A stretch of DNA of 64,000 bases from Sophora flavescens (GCA_030762895.1 JAUPTC010000054.1:81478-145477), one strand, 5' to 3'; shown: positions 30,142-43,268, counted from the stretch's first letter. The notes: a model not told the origin generated them from the sequence alone. Made by a program: numbers and translations.

Positions 30142-30962
30142 TGATGCAAACCAAGGATGATGTCCAATTTGAGGCCAAATTAATATTTTTGATGAAAATT
30201 TTATTTTCATTGTGGTGAACCCATATGCTTGATTTGGTCAGATATTGAGCTACGAATCTCCGATTGATGCATTCTTTGGTGCGTTGGAAAGCTTAGGGAA
30301 TTATCTACAAATCATATCTCAGGCCTCTTGAACAAATTCGGCTTCTATCATGGTGAAAAAGGGCTTCAAGTTTAATACGAATTCTTGGACCTTAAATGAG
30401 TTATATGTTAATTGGGCTACACTAAGCTTGATGAATGAGCAAGGCCCATTATGAATGGTGGCTGGCACGTTTTTGGAACTTACAAAGGAGAGCAACCTTT
30501 GGCTTGCATGCCTAGGTAACTCCTTTAGAAGTTATGGAACCACTTTTATTATTTTCTTAAGTAGGATAGTTATGTTCTTTTAATAACCACTTAGTGGAGA
30601 GTTATGTCTAGTTATTAGGAGTTTATGTCATCTTATGATGACCTTAGGTTTTTATTTCCCTATGCTATATGTACACACCTATTACATGATGAATGATAAC
30701 TTTGAGTTCATTTTGGATTGATTCCAATTGTGAGAGTGTTTTCTCTCCTGGGTTCTTCATTGAGCCAACCCTTGTTCTTATCACGAATCCAAGATTCTTG
30801 TGGCGAACCTCACATTGGCTTATCAAATCCCCTTGGATTTGCGGCGCCTACCTCCCATTTCTCATCTTATCCAATTTTGTATTTCACCTTCTTCTATAAT
30901 TTTGCTTGGTCACTCAAGGATAGATCCGAAATTTTACATGTTCCTTTTTTAGGATCATATCA
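30142..30962 (+). repeat. Array LTR 7 (821 bp)
   Basis: First copy with CTTATCACGAATCC, CTCTCCTGGG and GGATTTGCGGCGCC, a variant set shared with LTRs 9-13. Confidence 0.92.
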
Positions 30963-31064
30963 TTTGGTATCAGAGCCATCCTTCCTAGAGTGACTTATGA
31001 TTTATCTTTTTTTCAACTTTTTCTTTTTTTTTCGGAAGTTTGAATTTTTCTTAGTGGGTTCTTC

Positions 31065-31970
31065 ATGGAGTCACTAATGAAGAAAAATGATGCCAAGAAA
31101 ATGGAGGATCTTTTCTATTCTAGATGCTATGTGAAGGACAAGATATGTAGCTTGGTCATTGATAGAGAGGGTTACATCAACCTAGCTAGTACCACCATGG
31201 TGAAAAAGTTGGGACTTCCTCTTCTAGAGCATCCACAACCGTATGTCATTTGGAGCATCCCGGAGTTTAGTGATTTCGGTGACGTGATGGTGAACAAACA
31301 AGTACGAGTGCCATTCCGGATTGGGAGATATGAGGATGAGGTGTTATGCGATGTTGTGCCTATAGAAACAAGGCACTTGGTACTTGGGCGTCCTTGGAGA
31401 GCTGAACGAGAAGCTAAATATGATGTCTACAACAATAGGTACTCATTTGTATTTAATAATCGTAAAATTACTCTTGGATCATTGTCACAAAAACAAGTGT
31501 ATGAAGATCAAATGTACTTGACAGGAGAGAGTGAGAAAAAAAGAATGATTGAGAAAACAATAAAAGAAGAGTGTTCGGTGAATGAGGAAAGCAAAGAAGG
31601 AGAAGTTATAAAAAAAGAAAGCCATGAGAAAAAGGTAGAAGAAAAGGGAATGGAGGAAAACAAACAGAACGAAAAAGATGTTGAGAAAAAGGTGGAGACA
31701 TCATTTTTTGAAGGGGAAAATAAAAAGAAAAAAATTGAGGCAAAGGTTGAAAGAAGAATTGAGAGTCTTTCTATAAAAGAAAATAAGGTGAAGGGAGCAA
31801 TGTTGGCAAGGCAGCCTACATATATCTTTCTATGTAAAGTTGCTTGTTTGACTACTAATGCAAACTCTTTGCCTAGAGGCGATGACTCTATTTTGAAGGA
31901 AGTTGAAGAAAAAATTCCAAGAGAGGTGCCCCATGGATTCAAAATGGTTGTGTTTGAACCCGGAGGATAA
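31065..31970 (+). CDS. Unit 7: protease-like protein, 301 aa, intact
   Basis: DREGY active-site form, YSFVF, VETSFFEG. It starts the run of units 7-13 in which YSFVF and YPFVF alternate strictly. Confidence 0.86.
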   Translation: MESLMKKNDAKKMEDLFYSRCYVKDKICSLVIDREGYINLASTTMVKKLGLPLLEHPQPYVIWSIPEFSDFGDVMVNKQVRVPFRIGRYEDEVLCDVVPIETRHLVLGRPWRAEREAKYDVYNNRYSFVFNNRKITLGSLSQKQVYEDQMYLTGESEKKRMIEKTIKEECSVNEESKEGEVIKKESHEKKVEEKGMEENKQNEKDVEKKVETSFFEGENKKKKIEAKVERRIESLSIKENKVKGAMLARQPTYIFLCKVACLTTNANSLPRGDDSILKEVEEKIPREVPHGFKMVVFEPGG

Positions 31971-32026
31971 AGAAGACTCCTTAAGGCAATAAATTCGAGG
32001 TCGAATTCTTTTCAAGAGGGAGGGAA

Positions 32027-32848
32027 TGATGCAAACCAAGGATGATGTCCAATTTGAGGCCAAATTAATATTTTTGATGAAAATTTTATTTTCATTGTGG
32101 TGAACCCGTATGCTTGATTTGGTCAGATATTGAGCTACGAATCTCCGATTGATGCATTCTTTGGTGCGTTGGAAAGCTTAGGGAATTATCTACAAATCAT
32201 ATCTCAGGCCTCTTGAACAAATTCGGCTTCTATCATGGTGAAAAAGGGCTTCAATTTTAATACGAATTCTTGGACCTTAAATGAGTTATATGTTAATTGG
32301 GCTACACTAAGCTTGATGAATGAGCAAGGCCCATTATGAATGGTGGCTGGCACGTTTTTGGAACTTACAAAGGAGAGCAACCTTTGGCTTGCATGCCTAG
32401 GTAACTCCTTTAGAAGTTATGGAACCACTTTTATTATTTTCTTAAGTAGGATAGTTATGTTCTTTTAATAACCACTTAGTGGAGAGTTATGTCTAGTTAT
32501 TAGGAGTTTATGTCATCTTATGATGACCTTATGTTTTTATTTCCCTATGCTATATGTACACACCTATTACATGATGAATGATAACTTTGAGTTCATTTTG
32601 GATTGATTCCAATTGTGAGAGTGTTTTCTCTCCTGGGTTCTTCATTGAGCCAACCCTTGGTCTTATGAGGAATCCAAGATTCTTGTGGCGAACCTCACAT
32701 TGGCTTATCCAATCCCCTTGGATTTGTGGCGCCTACCTCCCATTTCTCATCTTATCCAATTTTGTATTTCACCTTCTTCTATAATTTTGCTTGGTCACTC
32801 AAGGATAGATCAGAAAATTTTACATGTTCCTTTTTTAGGATCATATCA
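32027..32848 (+). repeat. Array LTR 8 (822 bp), mosaic
   Basis: Combines CTCTCCTGGG of LTRs 7 and 9-13 with GGTCTTATGAGG, TTATCCAATCC and CCTTATG of LTRs 3-6, so it looks recombinant. Confidence 0.9.
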
Positions 32849-32950
32849 TTTGGTATCAGAGCCATCCTTCCTAGAGTGACTTATGATTTATCTTTTTTTC
32901 AACTTTTTCTTTTTTTTTCGGAAGTTTGAATTTTTCTTAGTGGGTTCTTC

Positions 32951-33854
32951 ATGGAGTCACTAATGAAGAAAAATGATGCCAAGAAAATGGAGGATCTTTT
33001 CTATTCTAGATGCTATGTGAAGGACAAGATATGTAGCTTGGTCATTGATAGAGAGGGTTACATCAACCTAGCTAGTACCACCATGGTGAAAAAGTTGGGA
33101 CTTCCTCTTCTAGAGCATCCACAACCGTATGTCATTTGGAGCATCCCGGAGTTTAGTGATTTCGGTGACGTGATGGTGAACAAACAAGTACGAGTGCCAT
33201 TCCGGATTGGGAGATATGAGGATGAGGTGTTATGCGATGTTGTGCCTATAGAAACAAGGCACTTGGTACTTGGGCGTCCTTGGAGAGCTGAACGAGAAGC
33301 TAAATATGATGTCTACAACAATAGGTACCCATTTGTATTTAATAATCGTAAAATTACTCTTGGATCATTGTCACAAAAACAAGTGTATGAAGATCAAATG
33401 TACTTGACAGGAGAGAGTGAGAAAAAAGAATGATTGAGAAAACAATAAAAGAAGAGTGTTCGGTGAATGAGGAAAGCAAAGAAGGAGAAGTTATAAAAAA
33501 GAAAGCCATGAGAAAAAGGTAGAAGAAAAGGGAATGGAGGAAAACAAACAGAATGAAAAAGATGTTGAGAAAAAGGTGGAGACTGCATTTTTTGAAGGGG
33601 AAAATAAAAAGAAAAAAATTGAGGCAAAGGTTGAAAGAAGAATTGAGAGTCTTTCTATAAAAGAAAATAAGGTGAAGGGAGCAATGTTGGCAAGGCAGCC
33701 TACATATATCTTTCTATGTAAAGTTGCTTGTTTGACTACTAATGCAAACTCTTTGCCTAGAGGCGATGACTCTATTTTGAAGGAAGTTGAAGAAAAAATT
33801 CCAAGAGAGGTGCCCCATGGATTCAAAATGGTTGTGTTTGAACCCGGAGGATAA
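32951..33854 (+). pseudogene. Unit 8: protease-like ORF, two homopolymer frameshifts
   Basis: Open to 33433 (160 codons), ended by A6 for A7 in GAGAAAAAAGAATG as in units 5 and 11. A second A loss lies near 33495. The last segment, 33534-33854, carries the normal C-terminus. Reads YPFVF. Confidence 0.85.
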
Positions 33855-33910
33855 AGAAGACTCCTTAAGGCAATAAATTCGAGGTCGAATTCTTTTCAAG
33901 AGGGAGGGAA

Positions 33911-34731
33911 TGATGCAAACCAAGGATGATGTCCAATTTGAGGCCAAATTAATATTTTTGATGAAAATTTTATTTTCATTGTGGTGAACCCGTATGCTTG
34001 ATTTGGTCAGATATTGAGCTACGAATCTCCGATTGATGCATTCTTTGGTGCGTTGGAAAGCTTAGGGAATTATCTACAAATCATATCTCAGGCCTCTTGA
34101 ACAAATTCGGCTTCTATCATGGTGAAAAAGGGCTTCAAGTTTAATACGAATTCTTGGACCTTAAATGAGTTATATGTTAATTGGGCTACACTAAGCTTGA
34201 TGAATGAGCAAGGCCCATTATGAATGGTGGCTGGCACGTTTTTGGAACTTACAAAGGAGAGCAACCTTTGGCTTGCATGCCTAGGTAACTCCTTTAGAAG
34301 TTATGGAACCACTTTTATTATTTTCTTAAGTAGGATAGTTATGTTCTTTTAATAACCACTTAGTGGAGAGTTATGTCTAGTTATTAGGAGTTTATGTCAT
34401 CTTATGATGACCTTTGGTTTTTATTTCCCTATGCTATATGTACACACCTATTACATGATGAATGATAACTTTGAGTTCATTTTGGATTGATTCCAATTGT
34501 GAGAGTGTTTTCTCTCCTGGGTTCTTCATTGAGCCAACCCTTGTTCTTATCACGAATCCAAGATTCTTGTGGCGAACCTCACATTGGCTTATCAAATCCC
34601 CTTGGATTTGCGGCGCCTACCTCCCATTTCTCATCTTATCCAATTTTGTATTTCACCTTCTTCTATAATTTTGCTTGGTCACTCAAGGATAGATCCGAAA
34701 TTTTACATGTTCCTTTTTTAGGATCATATCA
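33911..34731 (+). repeat. Array LTR 9 (821 bp)
   Basis: LTR 7 type, but reads CCTTTGGTTTTT upstream of the TATA-like box. Primer site intact. Confidence 0.92.
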
Positions 34732-34834
34732 TTTGGTATCAGAGCCATCCTTCCTAGAGTGACTTATGATTTATCTTTTTTTCAACTTTTTCTTTTTTTT
34801 TTCGGAAGTTTGAATTTTTCTTAGTGGGTTCTTC

Positions 34835-35760
34835 ATGGAGTCACTAATGAAGAAAAATGATGCCAAGAAAATGGAGGATCTTTTCTATTCTAGATGCTAT
34901 GTGAAGGACAAGATATGTAGCTTGGTCATTGATAGAGAGGGTTACATCAACCTAGCTAGTACCACCATGGTGAAAAAGTTGGGACTTCCTCTTCTAGAGC
35001 ATCCACAACCGTATGTCATTTGGAGCATCCCGGAGTTTAGTGATTTCGGTGACGTGATGGTGAACAAACAAGTACGAGTGCCATTCCGGATTGGGAGATA
35101 TGAGGATGAGGTGTTATGCGATGTTGTGCCTATAGAAACAAGGCACTTGGTACTTGGGCGTCCTTGGAGAGCTGAACGAGAAGCTAAATATGATGTCTAC
35201 AACAATAGGTACTCATTTGTATTTAATAATCGTAAAATTACTCTTGGATCATTGTCACAAAAACAAGTGTATGAAGATCAAATGTACTTGACAGGAGAGA
35301 GTGAGAAAAAAAGAATGATTGAGAAAACAATAAAAGAAGAGTGTTCGGTGAATGAGGAAAGCAAAGAAGGAGAAGTTATAAAAAAGAAAGCCATGAGAAA
35401 AAGGTAGAAGAAAAGGGAATGGAGGAAAACAAACAGAATGAAAAAGATGTTGAGAAAAAGGTGGAGACTGCATTTTTTGAAGGGGAAAATAAAAAGAAAA
35501 AAATTGAGGCAAAGGTTGAAAGAAGAATTGAGAGTCTTTCTATAAAAGAAAATAAGGTGAAGGGAGCAATGTTGGCAAGGCAGCCTACATATATCTTTCT
35601 ATGTAAAGTTGCTTGTTTGACTACTAATGCAAACTCTTTGCCTAGAGGCGATGACTCTATTTTGAAGGAAGTTGAAGAAAAATTCCAAGAGAGGTGCCCC
35701 ATGGATTCAAAATGGTTGTGTTTGAACCCGGAGGATAAAGAAGACTCCTTAAGGCAATAA
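34835..35760 (+). pseudogene. Unit 9: protease-like ORF, frameshifted in linker and near the end
   Basis: 190 codons to 35407, ended by the A6 tract in GTTATAAAAAAGAAAG. The segment 35419-35760 ends out of frame through A5 in GAAGAAAAATTCC. Reads YSFVF. Confidence 0.85.
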
Positions 35761-35794
35761 ATTCGAGGTCGAATTCTTTTCAAGAGGGAGGGAA

Positions 35795-36615
35795 TGATGC
35801 AAACCAAGGATGATGTCCAATTTGAGGCCAAATTAATATTTTTGATGAAAATTTTATTTTCATTGTGGTGAACCCGTATGCTTGATTTGGTCAGATATTG
35901 AGCTACGAATCTCCGATTGATGCATTCTTTGGTGCGTTGGAAAGCTTAGGGAATTATCTACAAATCATATCTCAGGCCTCTTGAACAAATTCGGCTTCTA
36001 TCATGGTGAAAAAGGGCTTCAAGTTTAATACGAATTCTTCGACCTTAACTGAGTTATATGTTAATTGGGCTACACTAAGCTTGATGAATGAGCAAGGCCC
36101 ATTATGAATGGTGGCTGGCACGTTTTTGGAACTTACAAAGGAGAGCAACCTTTGGCTTGCATGCCTAGGTAACTCCTTTAGAAGTTATGGAACCACTTTT
36201 ATTATTTTCTTAAGTAGGATAGTTATGTTCTTTTAATAACCACTTAGTGGAGAGTTATGTCTAGTTATTAGGAGTTTATGTCATCTTATGATGAACTTTG
36301 GTTTTTATTTCCCTATGCTATATGTACACACCTATTACATGATGAATGATAACTTTGAGTTCATTTTGGATTGATTCCAATTGTGAGAGTGTTTTCTCTC
36401 CTGGGTTCTTCATTGAGCCAACCCTTGTTCTTATCACGAATCCAAGATTCTTGTGGCGAACCTCACATTGGCTTATCAAATCCCCTTGGATTTGCGGCGC
36501 CTACCTCCCATTTCTCATCTTATCCAATTTTGTATTTCACCTTCTTCTATAATTTTGCTTGGTCACTCAAGGATAGATCCGAAATTTTACATGTTCCTTT
36601 TTTAGGATCATATCA
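35795..36615 (+). repeat. Array LTR 10 (821 bp)
   Basis: Reads CGACCTTAACTGAG and GATGAACTTTGG, shared with LTRs 12 and 13. Confidence 0.92.
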
Positions 36616-36719
36616 TTTGGTATCAGAGCCATCCTTCCTAGAGTGACTTATGATTTATCTTTTTTTCAACTTTTTCTTTTTTTTTTTCGGAAGTTTGAAT
36701 TTTTCTTAGTGGGTTCTTC

Positions 36720-37625
36720 ATGGAGTCACTAATGAAGAAAAATGATGCCAAGAAAATGGAGGATCTTTTCTATTCTAGATGCTATGTGAAGGACAAGATA
36801 TGTAGCTTGGTCATTGATAGAGAGGGTTACATCAACCTAGCTAGTACCACCATGGTGAAAAAGTTGGGACTTCCTCTTCTAGAGCATCCACAACCGTATG
36901 TCATTTGGAGCATCCCGGAGTTTAGTGATTTCGGTGACGTGATGGTGAACAAACAAGTACGAGTGCCATTCCGGATTGGGAGATATGAGGATGAGGTGTT
37001 ATGCGATGTTGTGCCTATAGAAACAAGGCACTTGGTACTTGGGCGTCCTTGGAGAGCTGAACGAGAAGCTAAATATGATGTCTACAACAATAGGTACCCA
37101 TTTGTATTTAATAATCGTAAAATTACTCTTGGATCATTGTCACAAAAACAAGTGTATGAAGATCAAATGTACTTGACAGGAGAGAGTGAGAAAAAAAGAA
37201 TGATTGAGAAAACAATAAAAGAAGAGTGTTCGGTGAATGAGGAAAGCAAAGAAGGAGAAGTTATATAAAAAGAAAGCCATGAGAAAAAGGTAGAAGAAAA
37301 GGGAATGGAGGAAAACAAACAGAATGAAAAAGATGTTGAGAAAAAGGTGGAGACTGCATTTTTTGAAGGGGAAAATAAAAAGAAAAAAATTGAGGCAAAG
37401 GTTGAAAGAAGAATTGAGAGTCTTTCTATAAAAGAAAATAAGGTGAAGGGAGCAATGTTGGCAAGGCAGCCTACATATATCTTTCTATGTAAAGTTGCTT
37501 GTTTGACTACTAATGCAAACTCTTTGCCTAGAGGCGATGACTCTATTTTGAAGGAAGTTGAAGAAAAAATTCCAAGAGAGGTGCCCCATGGATTCAAAAT
37601 GGTTGTGTTTGAACCCGGAGGATAA
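36720..37625 (+). pseudogene. Unit 10: protease-like ORF with one nonsense change
   Basis: A single A-to-T change makes TAA at 37266-37268 (GTTATATAAAAAG), ending the product at 182 codons. The same frame then runs on to 37625 without further damage. Reads YPFVF. Confidence 0.86.
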
Positions 37626-37681
37626 AGAAGACTCCTTAAGGCAATAAATTCGAGGTCGAATTCTTTTCAAGAGGGAGGGAA

Positions 37682-38501
37682 TGATGCAAACCAAGGATGA
37701 TGTCCAATTTGAGGCCAAATTAATATTTTTGATGAAAATTTTATTTTCATTGTGGTGAACCCGTATGCTTGATTTGGTCAGATATTGAGCTACGAATCTC
37801 CGATTGATGCATTCTTTGGTGCGTTGGAAAGCTTAGGGAATTATCTACAAATCATATCTCAGGCCTCTTGAACAAATTCGGCTTCTATCATGGTGAAAAA
37901 GGGCTTCAAGTTTAATACGAATTCTTCGACCTTAACTGAGTTATATGTTAATTGGGCTACACTAAGCTTGATGAATGAGCAAGGCCCATTATGAATGGTG
38001 GCTGGCACGTTTTTGGAACTTACAAAGGAGAGCAACCTTTGGCTTGCATGCCTAGGTAACTCCTTTAGAAGTTATGGAACCACTTTTATTATTTTCTTAA
38101 GTAGGATAGTTATGTTCTTTTAATAACCACTTAGTGGAGAGTTATGTCTAGTTATTAGGAGTTTATGTCATCTTATGATGACCTTAGGTTTTTATTTCCC
38201 TATGCTATATGTACACACCTATTACATGATGAATGATAACTTTGAGTTCATTTTGGATTGATTCCAATTGTGAGAGTGTTTTCTCTCCTGGGTTCTTCAT
38301 TGAGCCAACCCTTGTTCTTATCACGAATCCAAGATTCTTGTGGCGAACCTCACATTGGCTTATCAAATCCCCTTGGATTTGCGGCGCCTACCTCCCATTT
38401 CTCATCTTATCCAATTTTGTATTTCACCTTCTTCTATAATTTTGCTTGGTCACTCAAGGATAGATCCGAAATTTTACATGTTCCTTTTTAGGATCATATC
38501 A
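37682..38501 (+). repeat. Array LTR 11 (820 bp)
   Basis: Has CTTAACTGAG like LTR 10 but ACCTTAGGTTTTT like LTRs 1 and 7. Followed by an intact primer site and an unusual leader (a long T run, then CTTCGTAAG). Confidence 0.9.
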
Positions 38502-38602
38502 TTTGGTATCAGAGCCATCCTTCCTAGAGTGACTTATGATTTATCTTTTTTTCAACTTTTTTTTTTTCTTCGTAAGTTTGAATTTTTCTTAGTGGGTTCT
38601 TC

Positions 38603-39527
38603 ATGGAGTCACTAATGAAGAAAAATGATGCCAAGAAAATGGAGGATCTTTTCTATTCTAGATGCTATGTGAAGGACAAGATATGTAGCTTGGTCATTGA
38701 TAGAGAGGGTTACATCAACCTAGCTAGTACCACCATGGTGAAAAAGTTGGGACTTCCTCTTCTAGAGCATCCACAACCGTATGTCATTTGGAGCATCCCG
38801 GAGTTTAGTGATTTCGGTGACGTGATGGTGAACAAACAAGTACGAGTGCCATTCCGGATTGGGAGATATGAGGATGAGGTGTTATGCGATGTTGTGCCTA
38901 TAGAAACAAGGCACTTGGTACTTGGGCGTCCTTGGAGAGCTGAACGAGAAGCTAAATATGATGTCTACAACAATAGGTACTCATTTGTATTTAATAATCG
39001 TAAAATTACTCTTGGATCATTGTCACAAAAACAAGTGTATGAAGATCAAATGTACTTGACAGGAGAGAGTGAGAAAAAAGAATGATTGAGAAAACAATAA
39101 AAGAAGAGTGTTCGGTGAATGAGGAAAGCAAAGAAGGAGAAGTTATAAAAAAGAAAGCCATGAGAAAAAGGTATAAGAAAAGGGAATCGATGAAAAAAAA
39201 CAGAATGAAAAATATGTTGAGAAAAAGGATCAGACAGCAATTTAAGAACGGGAAAATAAAAAGAAAAAAATTGAGGCAAAGGTTGAAAGAAGAATTGAGA
39301 GTCTTTCTATAAAAGAAAATAAGGTGAAGGGAGCAATGTTGGCAAGGCAGCCTACATATATCTTTCTATGTAAAGTTGCTTGTTTGACTACTAATGCAAA
39401 CTCTTTGCCTAGAGGCGATGACTCTATTTTGAAGGAAGTTGAAGAAAAATTCCAAGAGAGGTGCCCCATGGATTCAAAATGGTTGTGTTTGAACCCGGAG
39501 GATAAAGAAGACTCCTTAAGGCAATAA
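38603..39527 (+). pseudogene. Unit 11: most altered proximal copy
   Basis: All three recurrent homopolymer losses are present (near 39076, 39150 and 39447), so the frame changes three times. A patch at about 39172-39250 also differs at many positions from every other unit. The first 160 codons (to 39085) are normal, with YSFVF. Confidence 0.82.
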
Positions 39528-39561
39528 ATTCGAGGTCGAATTCTTTTCAAGAGGGAGGGAA

Positions 39562-40381
39562 TGATGCAAACCAAGGATGATGTCCAATTTGAGGCCAAAT
39601 TAATATTTTTGATGAAAATTTTATTTTCATTGTGGTGAACCCGTATGCTTGATTTGGTCAGATATTGAGCTACGAATCTCCGATTGATGCATTCTTTGGT
39701 GCGTTGGAAAGCTTAGGGAATTATCTACAAATCATATCTCAGGCCTCTTGAACAAATTCGGCTTCTATCATGGTGAAAAAGGGCTTCAAGTTTAATACGA
39801 ATTCTTCGACCTTAACTGAGTTATATGTTAATTGGGCTACACTAAGCTTGATGAATGAGCAAGGCCCATTATGAATGGTGGCTGGCACGTTTTTGGAACT
39901 TACAAAGGAGAGCAACCTTTGGCTTGCATGCCTAGGTAACTCCTTTAGAAGTTATGGAACCACTTTTATTATTTTCTTAAGTAGGATAGTTATGTTCTTT
40001 TAATAACCACTTAGTGGAGAGTTATGTCTAGTTATTAGGAGTTTATGTCATCTTATGATGAACTTTGGTTTTTATTTCCCTATGCTATATGTACACACCT
40101 ATTACATGATGAATGATAACTTTGAGTTCATTTTGGATTGATTCCAATTGTGAGAGTGTTTTCTCTCCTGGGTTCTTCATTGAGCCAACCCTTGTTCTTA
40201 TCACGAATCCAAGATTCTTGTGGCGAACCTCACATTGGCTTATCAAATCCCCTTGGATTTGCGGCGCCTACCTCCCATTTCTCATCTTATCCAATTTTGT
40301 ATTTCACCTTCTTCTATAATTTTGCTTGGTCACTCAAGGATAGATCCGAAATTTTACATGTTCCTTTTTAGGATCATATCA
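39562..40381 (+). repeat. Array LTR 12 (820 bp)
   Basis: LTR 10 type. Followed at 40384 by the defective primer site TGGTATCGAGCC. Confidence 0.92.
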
Positions 40382-40482
40382 TTTGGTATCGAGCCATCCT
40401 TCCTAGAGTGACTTATGATTTATCTTTTTTTCAACTTTTTCTTTTTTTTTCGGAAGTTTGAATTTTTCTTAGTGGGTTCTTC

Positions 40483-41387
40483 ATGGAGTCACTAATGAAG
40501 AAAAATGATGCCAAGAAAATGGAGGATCTTTTCTATTCTAGATGCTATGTGAAGGACAAGATATGTAGCTTGGTCATTGATAGAGAGGGTTACATCAACC
40601 TAGCTAGTACCACCATGGTGAAAAAGTTGGGACTTCCTCTTCTAGAGCATCCACAACCGTATGTCATTTGGAGCATCCCGGAGTTTAGTGATTTCGGTGA
40701 CGTGATGGTGAACAAACAAGTACGAGTGCCATTCCGGATTGGGAGATATGAGGATGAGGTGTTATGCGATGTTGTGCCTATAGAAACAAGGCACTTGGTA
40801 CTTGGGCGTCCTTGGAGAGCTGAACGAGAAGCTAAATATGATGTCTACAACAATAGGTACCCATTTGTATTTAATAATCGTAAAATTACTCTTGGATCAT
40901 TGTCACAAAAACAAGTGTATGAAGATCAAATGTACTTGACAGGAGAGAGTGAGAAAAAAAGAATGATTGAGAAAACAATAAAAGAAGAGTGTTCGGTGAA
41001 TGAGGAAAGCAAAGAAGGAGAAGTTATAAAAAAGAAAGCCATGAGAAAAAGGTAGAAGAAAAGGGAATGGAGGAAAACAAACAGAATGAAAAAGATGTTG
41101 AGAAAAAGGTGGAGACTGCATTTTTTGAAGGGGAAAATAAAAAGAAAAAAATTGAGGCAAAGGTTGAAAGAAGAATTGAGAGTCTTTCTATAAAAGAAAA
41201 TAAGGTGAAGGGAGCAATGTTGGCAAGGCAGCCTACATATATCTTTCTATGTAAAGTTGCTTGTTTGACTACTAATGCAAACTCTTTGCCTAGAGGCGAT
41301 GACTCTATTTTGAAGGAAGTTGAAGAAAAAATTCCAAGAGAGGTGCCCCATGGATTCAAAATGGTTGTGTTTGAACCCGGAGGATAA
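40483..41387 (+). pseudogene. Unit 12: protease-like ORF, one frameshift in the linker
   Basis: 190 codons to 41055, ended by A6 in GTTATAAAAAAGAAAG as in units 4 and 9. The normal C-terminus is read from 41067 to 41387. Reads YPFVF. Confidence 0.86.
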
Positions 41388-41443
41388 AGAAGACTCCTTA
41401 AGGCAATAAATTCGAGGTCGAATTCTTTTCAAGAGGGAGGGAA

Positions 41444-42263
41444 TGATGCAAACCAAGGATGATGTCCAATTTGAGGCCAAATTAATATTTTTGATGAAAA
41501 TTTTATTTTCATTGTGGTGAACCCGTATGCTTGATTTGGTCAGATATTGAGCTACGAATCTCCGATTGATGCATTCTTTGGTGCGTTGGAAAGCTTAGGG
41601 AATTATCTACAAATCATATCTCAGGCCTCTTGAACAAATTCGGCTTCTATCATGGTGAAAAAGGGCTTCAAGTTTAATACGAATTCTTCGACCTTAACTG
41701 AGTTATATGTTAATTGGGCTACACTAAGCTTGATGAATGAGCAAGGCCCATTATGAATGGTGGCTGGCACGTTTTTGGAACTTACAAAGGAGAGCAACCT
41801 TTGGCTTGCATGCCTAGGTAACTCCTTTAGAAGTTATGGAACCACTTTTATTATTTTCTTAAGTAGGATAGTTATGTTCTTTTAATAACCACTTAGTGGA
41901 GAGTTATGTCTAGTTATTAGGAGTTTATGTCATCTTATGATGAACTTTGGTTTTTATTTCCCTATGCTATATGTACACACCTATTACATGATGAATGATA
42001 ACTTTGAGTTCATTTTGGATTGATTCCAATTGTGAGAGTGTTTTCTCTCCTGGGTTCTTCATTGAGCCAACCCTTGTTCTTATCACGAATCCAAGATTCT
42101 TGTGGCGAACCTCACATTGGCTTATCAAATCCCCTTGGATTTGCGGCGCCTACCTCCCATTTCTCATCTTATCCAATTTTGTATTTCACCTTCTTCTATA
42201 ATTTTGCTTGGTCACTCAAGGATAGATCCGAAATTTTACATGTTCCTTTTTAGGATCATATCA
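41444..42263 (+). repeat. Array LTR 13 (820 bp)
   Basis: Near-copy of LTR 12, including the defective primer site that follows (42266). Confidence 0.92.
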
Positions 42264-42362
42264 TTTGGTATCGAGCCATCCTTCCTAGAGTGACTTATGA
42301 TTTATTTTTTCAACATTTTCTTTTTTTTTTCGGAAGTTTGAATTTTTCTTAGTGGGTTCTTC

Positions 42363-43268
42363 ATGGAGTCACTAATGAAGAAAAATGATGCCAAGAAAAT
42401 GGAGGATCTTTTCTATTCTAGATGCTATGTGAAGGACAAGATATGTAGCTTGGTCATTGATAGAGAGGGTTACATCAACCTAGCTAGTACCACCATGGTG
42501 AAAAAGTTGGGACTTCCTCTTCTAGAGCATCCACAACCGTATGTCATTTGGAGCATCCCGGAGTTTAGTGATTTCGGTGACGTGATGGTGAACAAACAAG
42601 TACGAGTGCCATTCCGGATTGGGAGATATGAGGATGAGGTGTTATGCGATGTTGTGCCTATAGAAACAAGGCACTTGGTACTTGGGCGTCCTTGGAGAGC
42701 TGAACGAGAAGCTAAATATGATGTCTACAACAATAGGTACTCATTTGTATTTAATAATCGTAAAATTACTCTTGGATCATTGTCACAAAAACAAGTGTAT
42801 GAAGATCAAATGTACTTGACAGGAGAGAGTGAGAAAAAAAGAATGATTGAGAAAACAATAAAAGAAGAGTGTTCGGTGAATGAGGAAAGCAAAGAAGGAG
42901 AAGTTATAAAAAAAGAAAGCCATGAGAAAAAGGTAGAAGAAAAGGGAATGGAGGAAAACAAACAGAATGAAAAAGATGTTGAGAAAAAGGTGGAGACTGC
43001 ATTTTTTGAAGGGGAAAATAAAAAGAAAAAAATTGAGGCAAAGGTTGAAAGAAGAATTGAGAGTCTTTCTATAAAAGAAAATAAGGTGAAGGGAGCAATG
43101 TTGGCAAGGCAGCCTACATATATCTTTCTATGTAAAGTTGCTTGTTTGACTACTAATGCAAACTCTTTGCCTAGAGGCGATGACTCTATTTTGAAGGAAG
43201 TTGAAGAAAAAATTCCAAGAGAGGTGCCCCATGGATTCAAAATGGTTGTGTTTGAACCCGGAGGATAA
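42363..43268 (+). CDS. Unit 13: protease-like protein, 301 aa, intact
   Basis: Last unit of the proximal subtype (NKQV, EESKEGE, SLSIKE, PTYIFLCKVACL). The ORF is complete although its primer site lacks a base. Reads YSFVF. Confidence 0.86.
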   Translation: MESLMKKNDAKKMEDLFYSRCYVKDKICSLVIDREGYINLASTTMVKKLGLPLLEHPQPYVIWSIPEFSDFGDVMVNKQVRVPFRIGRYEDEVLCDVVPIETRHLVLGRPWRAEREAKYDVYNNRYSFVFNNRKITLGSLSQKQVYEDQMYLTGESEKKRMIEKTIKEECSVNEESKEGEVIKKESHEKKVEEKGMEENKQNEKDVEKKVETAFFEGENKKKKIEAKVERRIESLSIKENKVKGAMLARQPTYIFLCKVACLTTNANSLPRGDDSILKEVEEKIPREVPHGFKMVVFEPGG

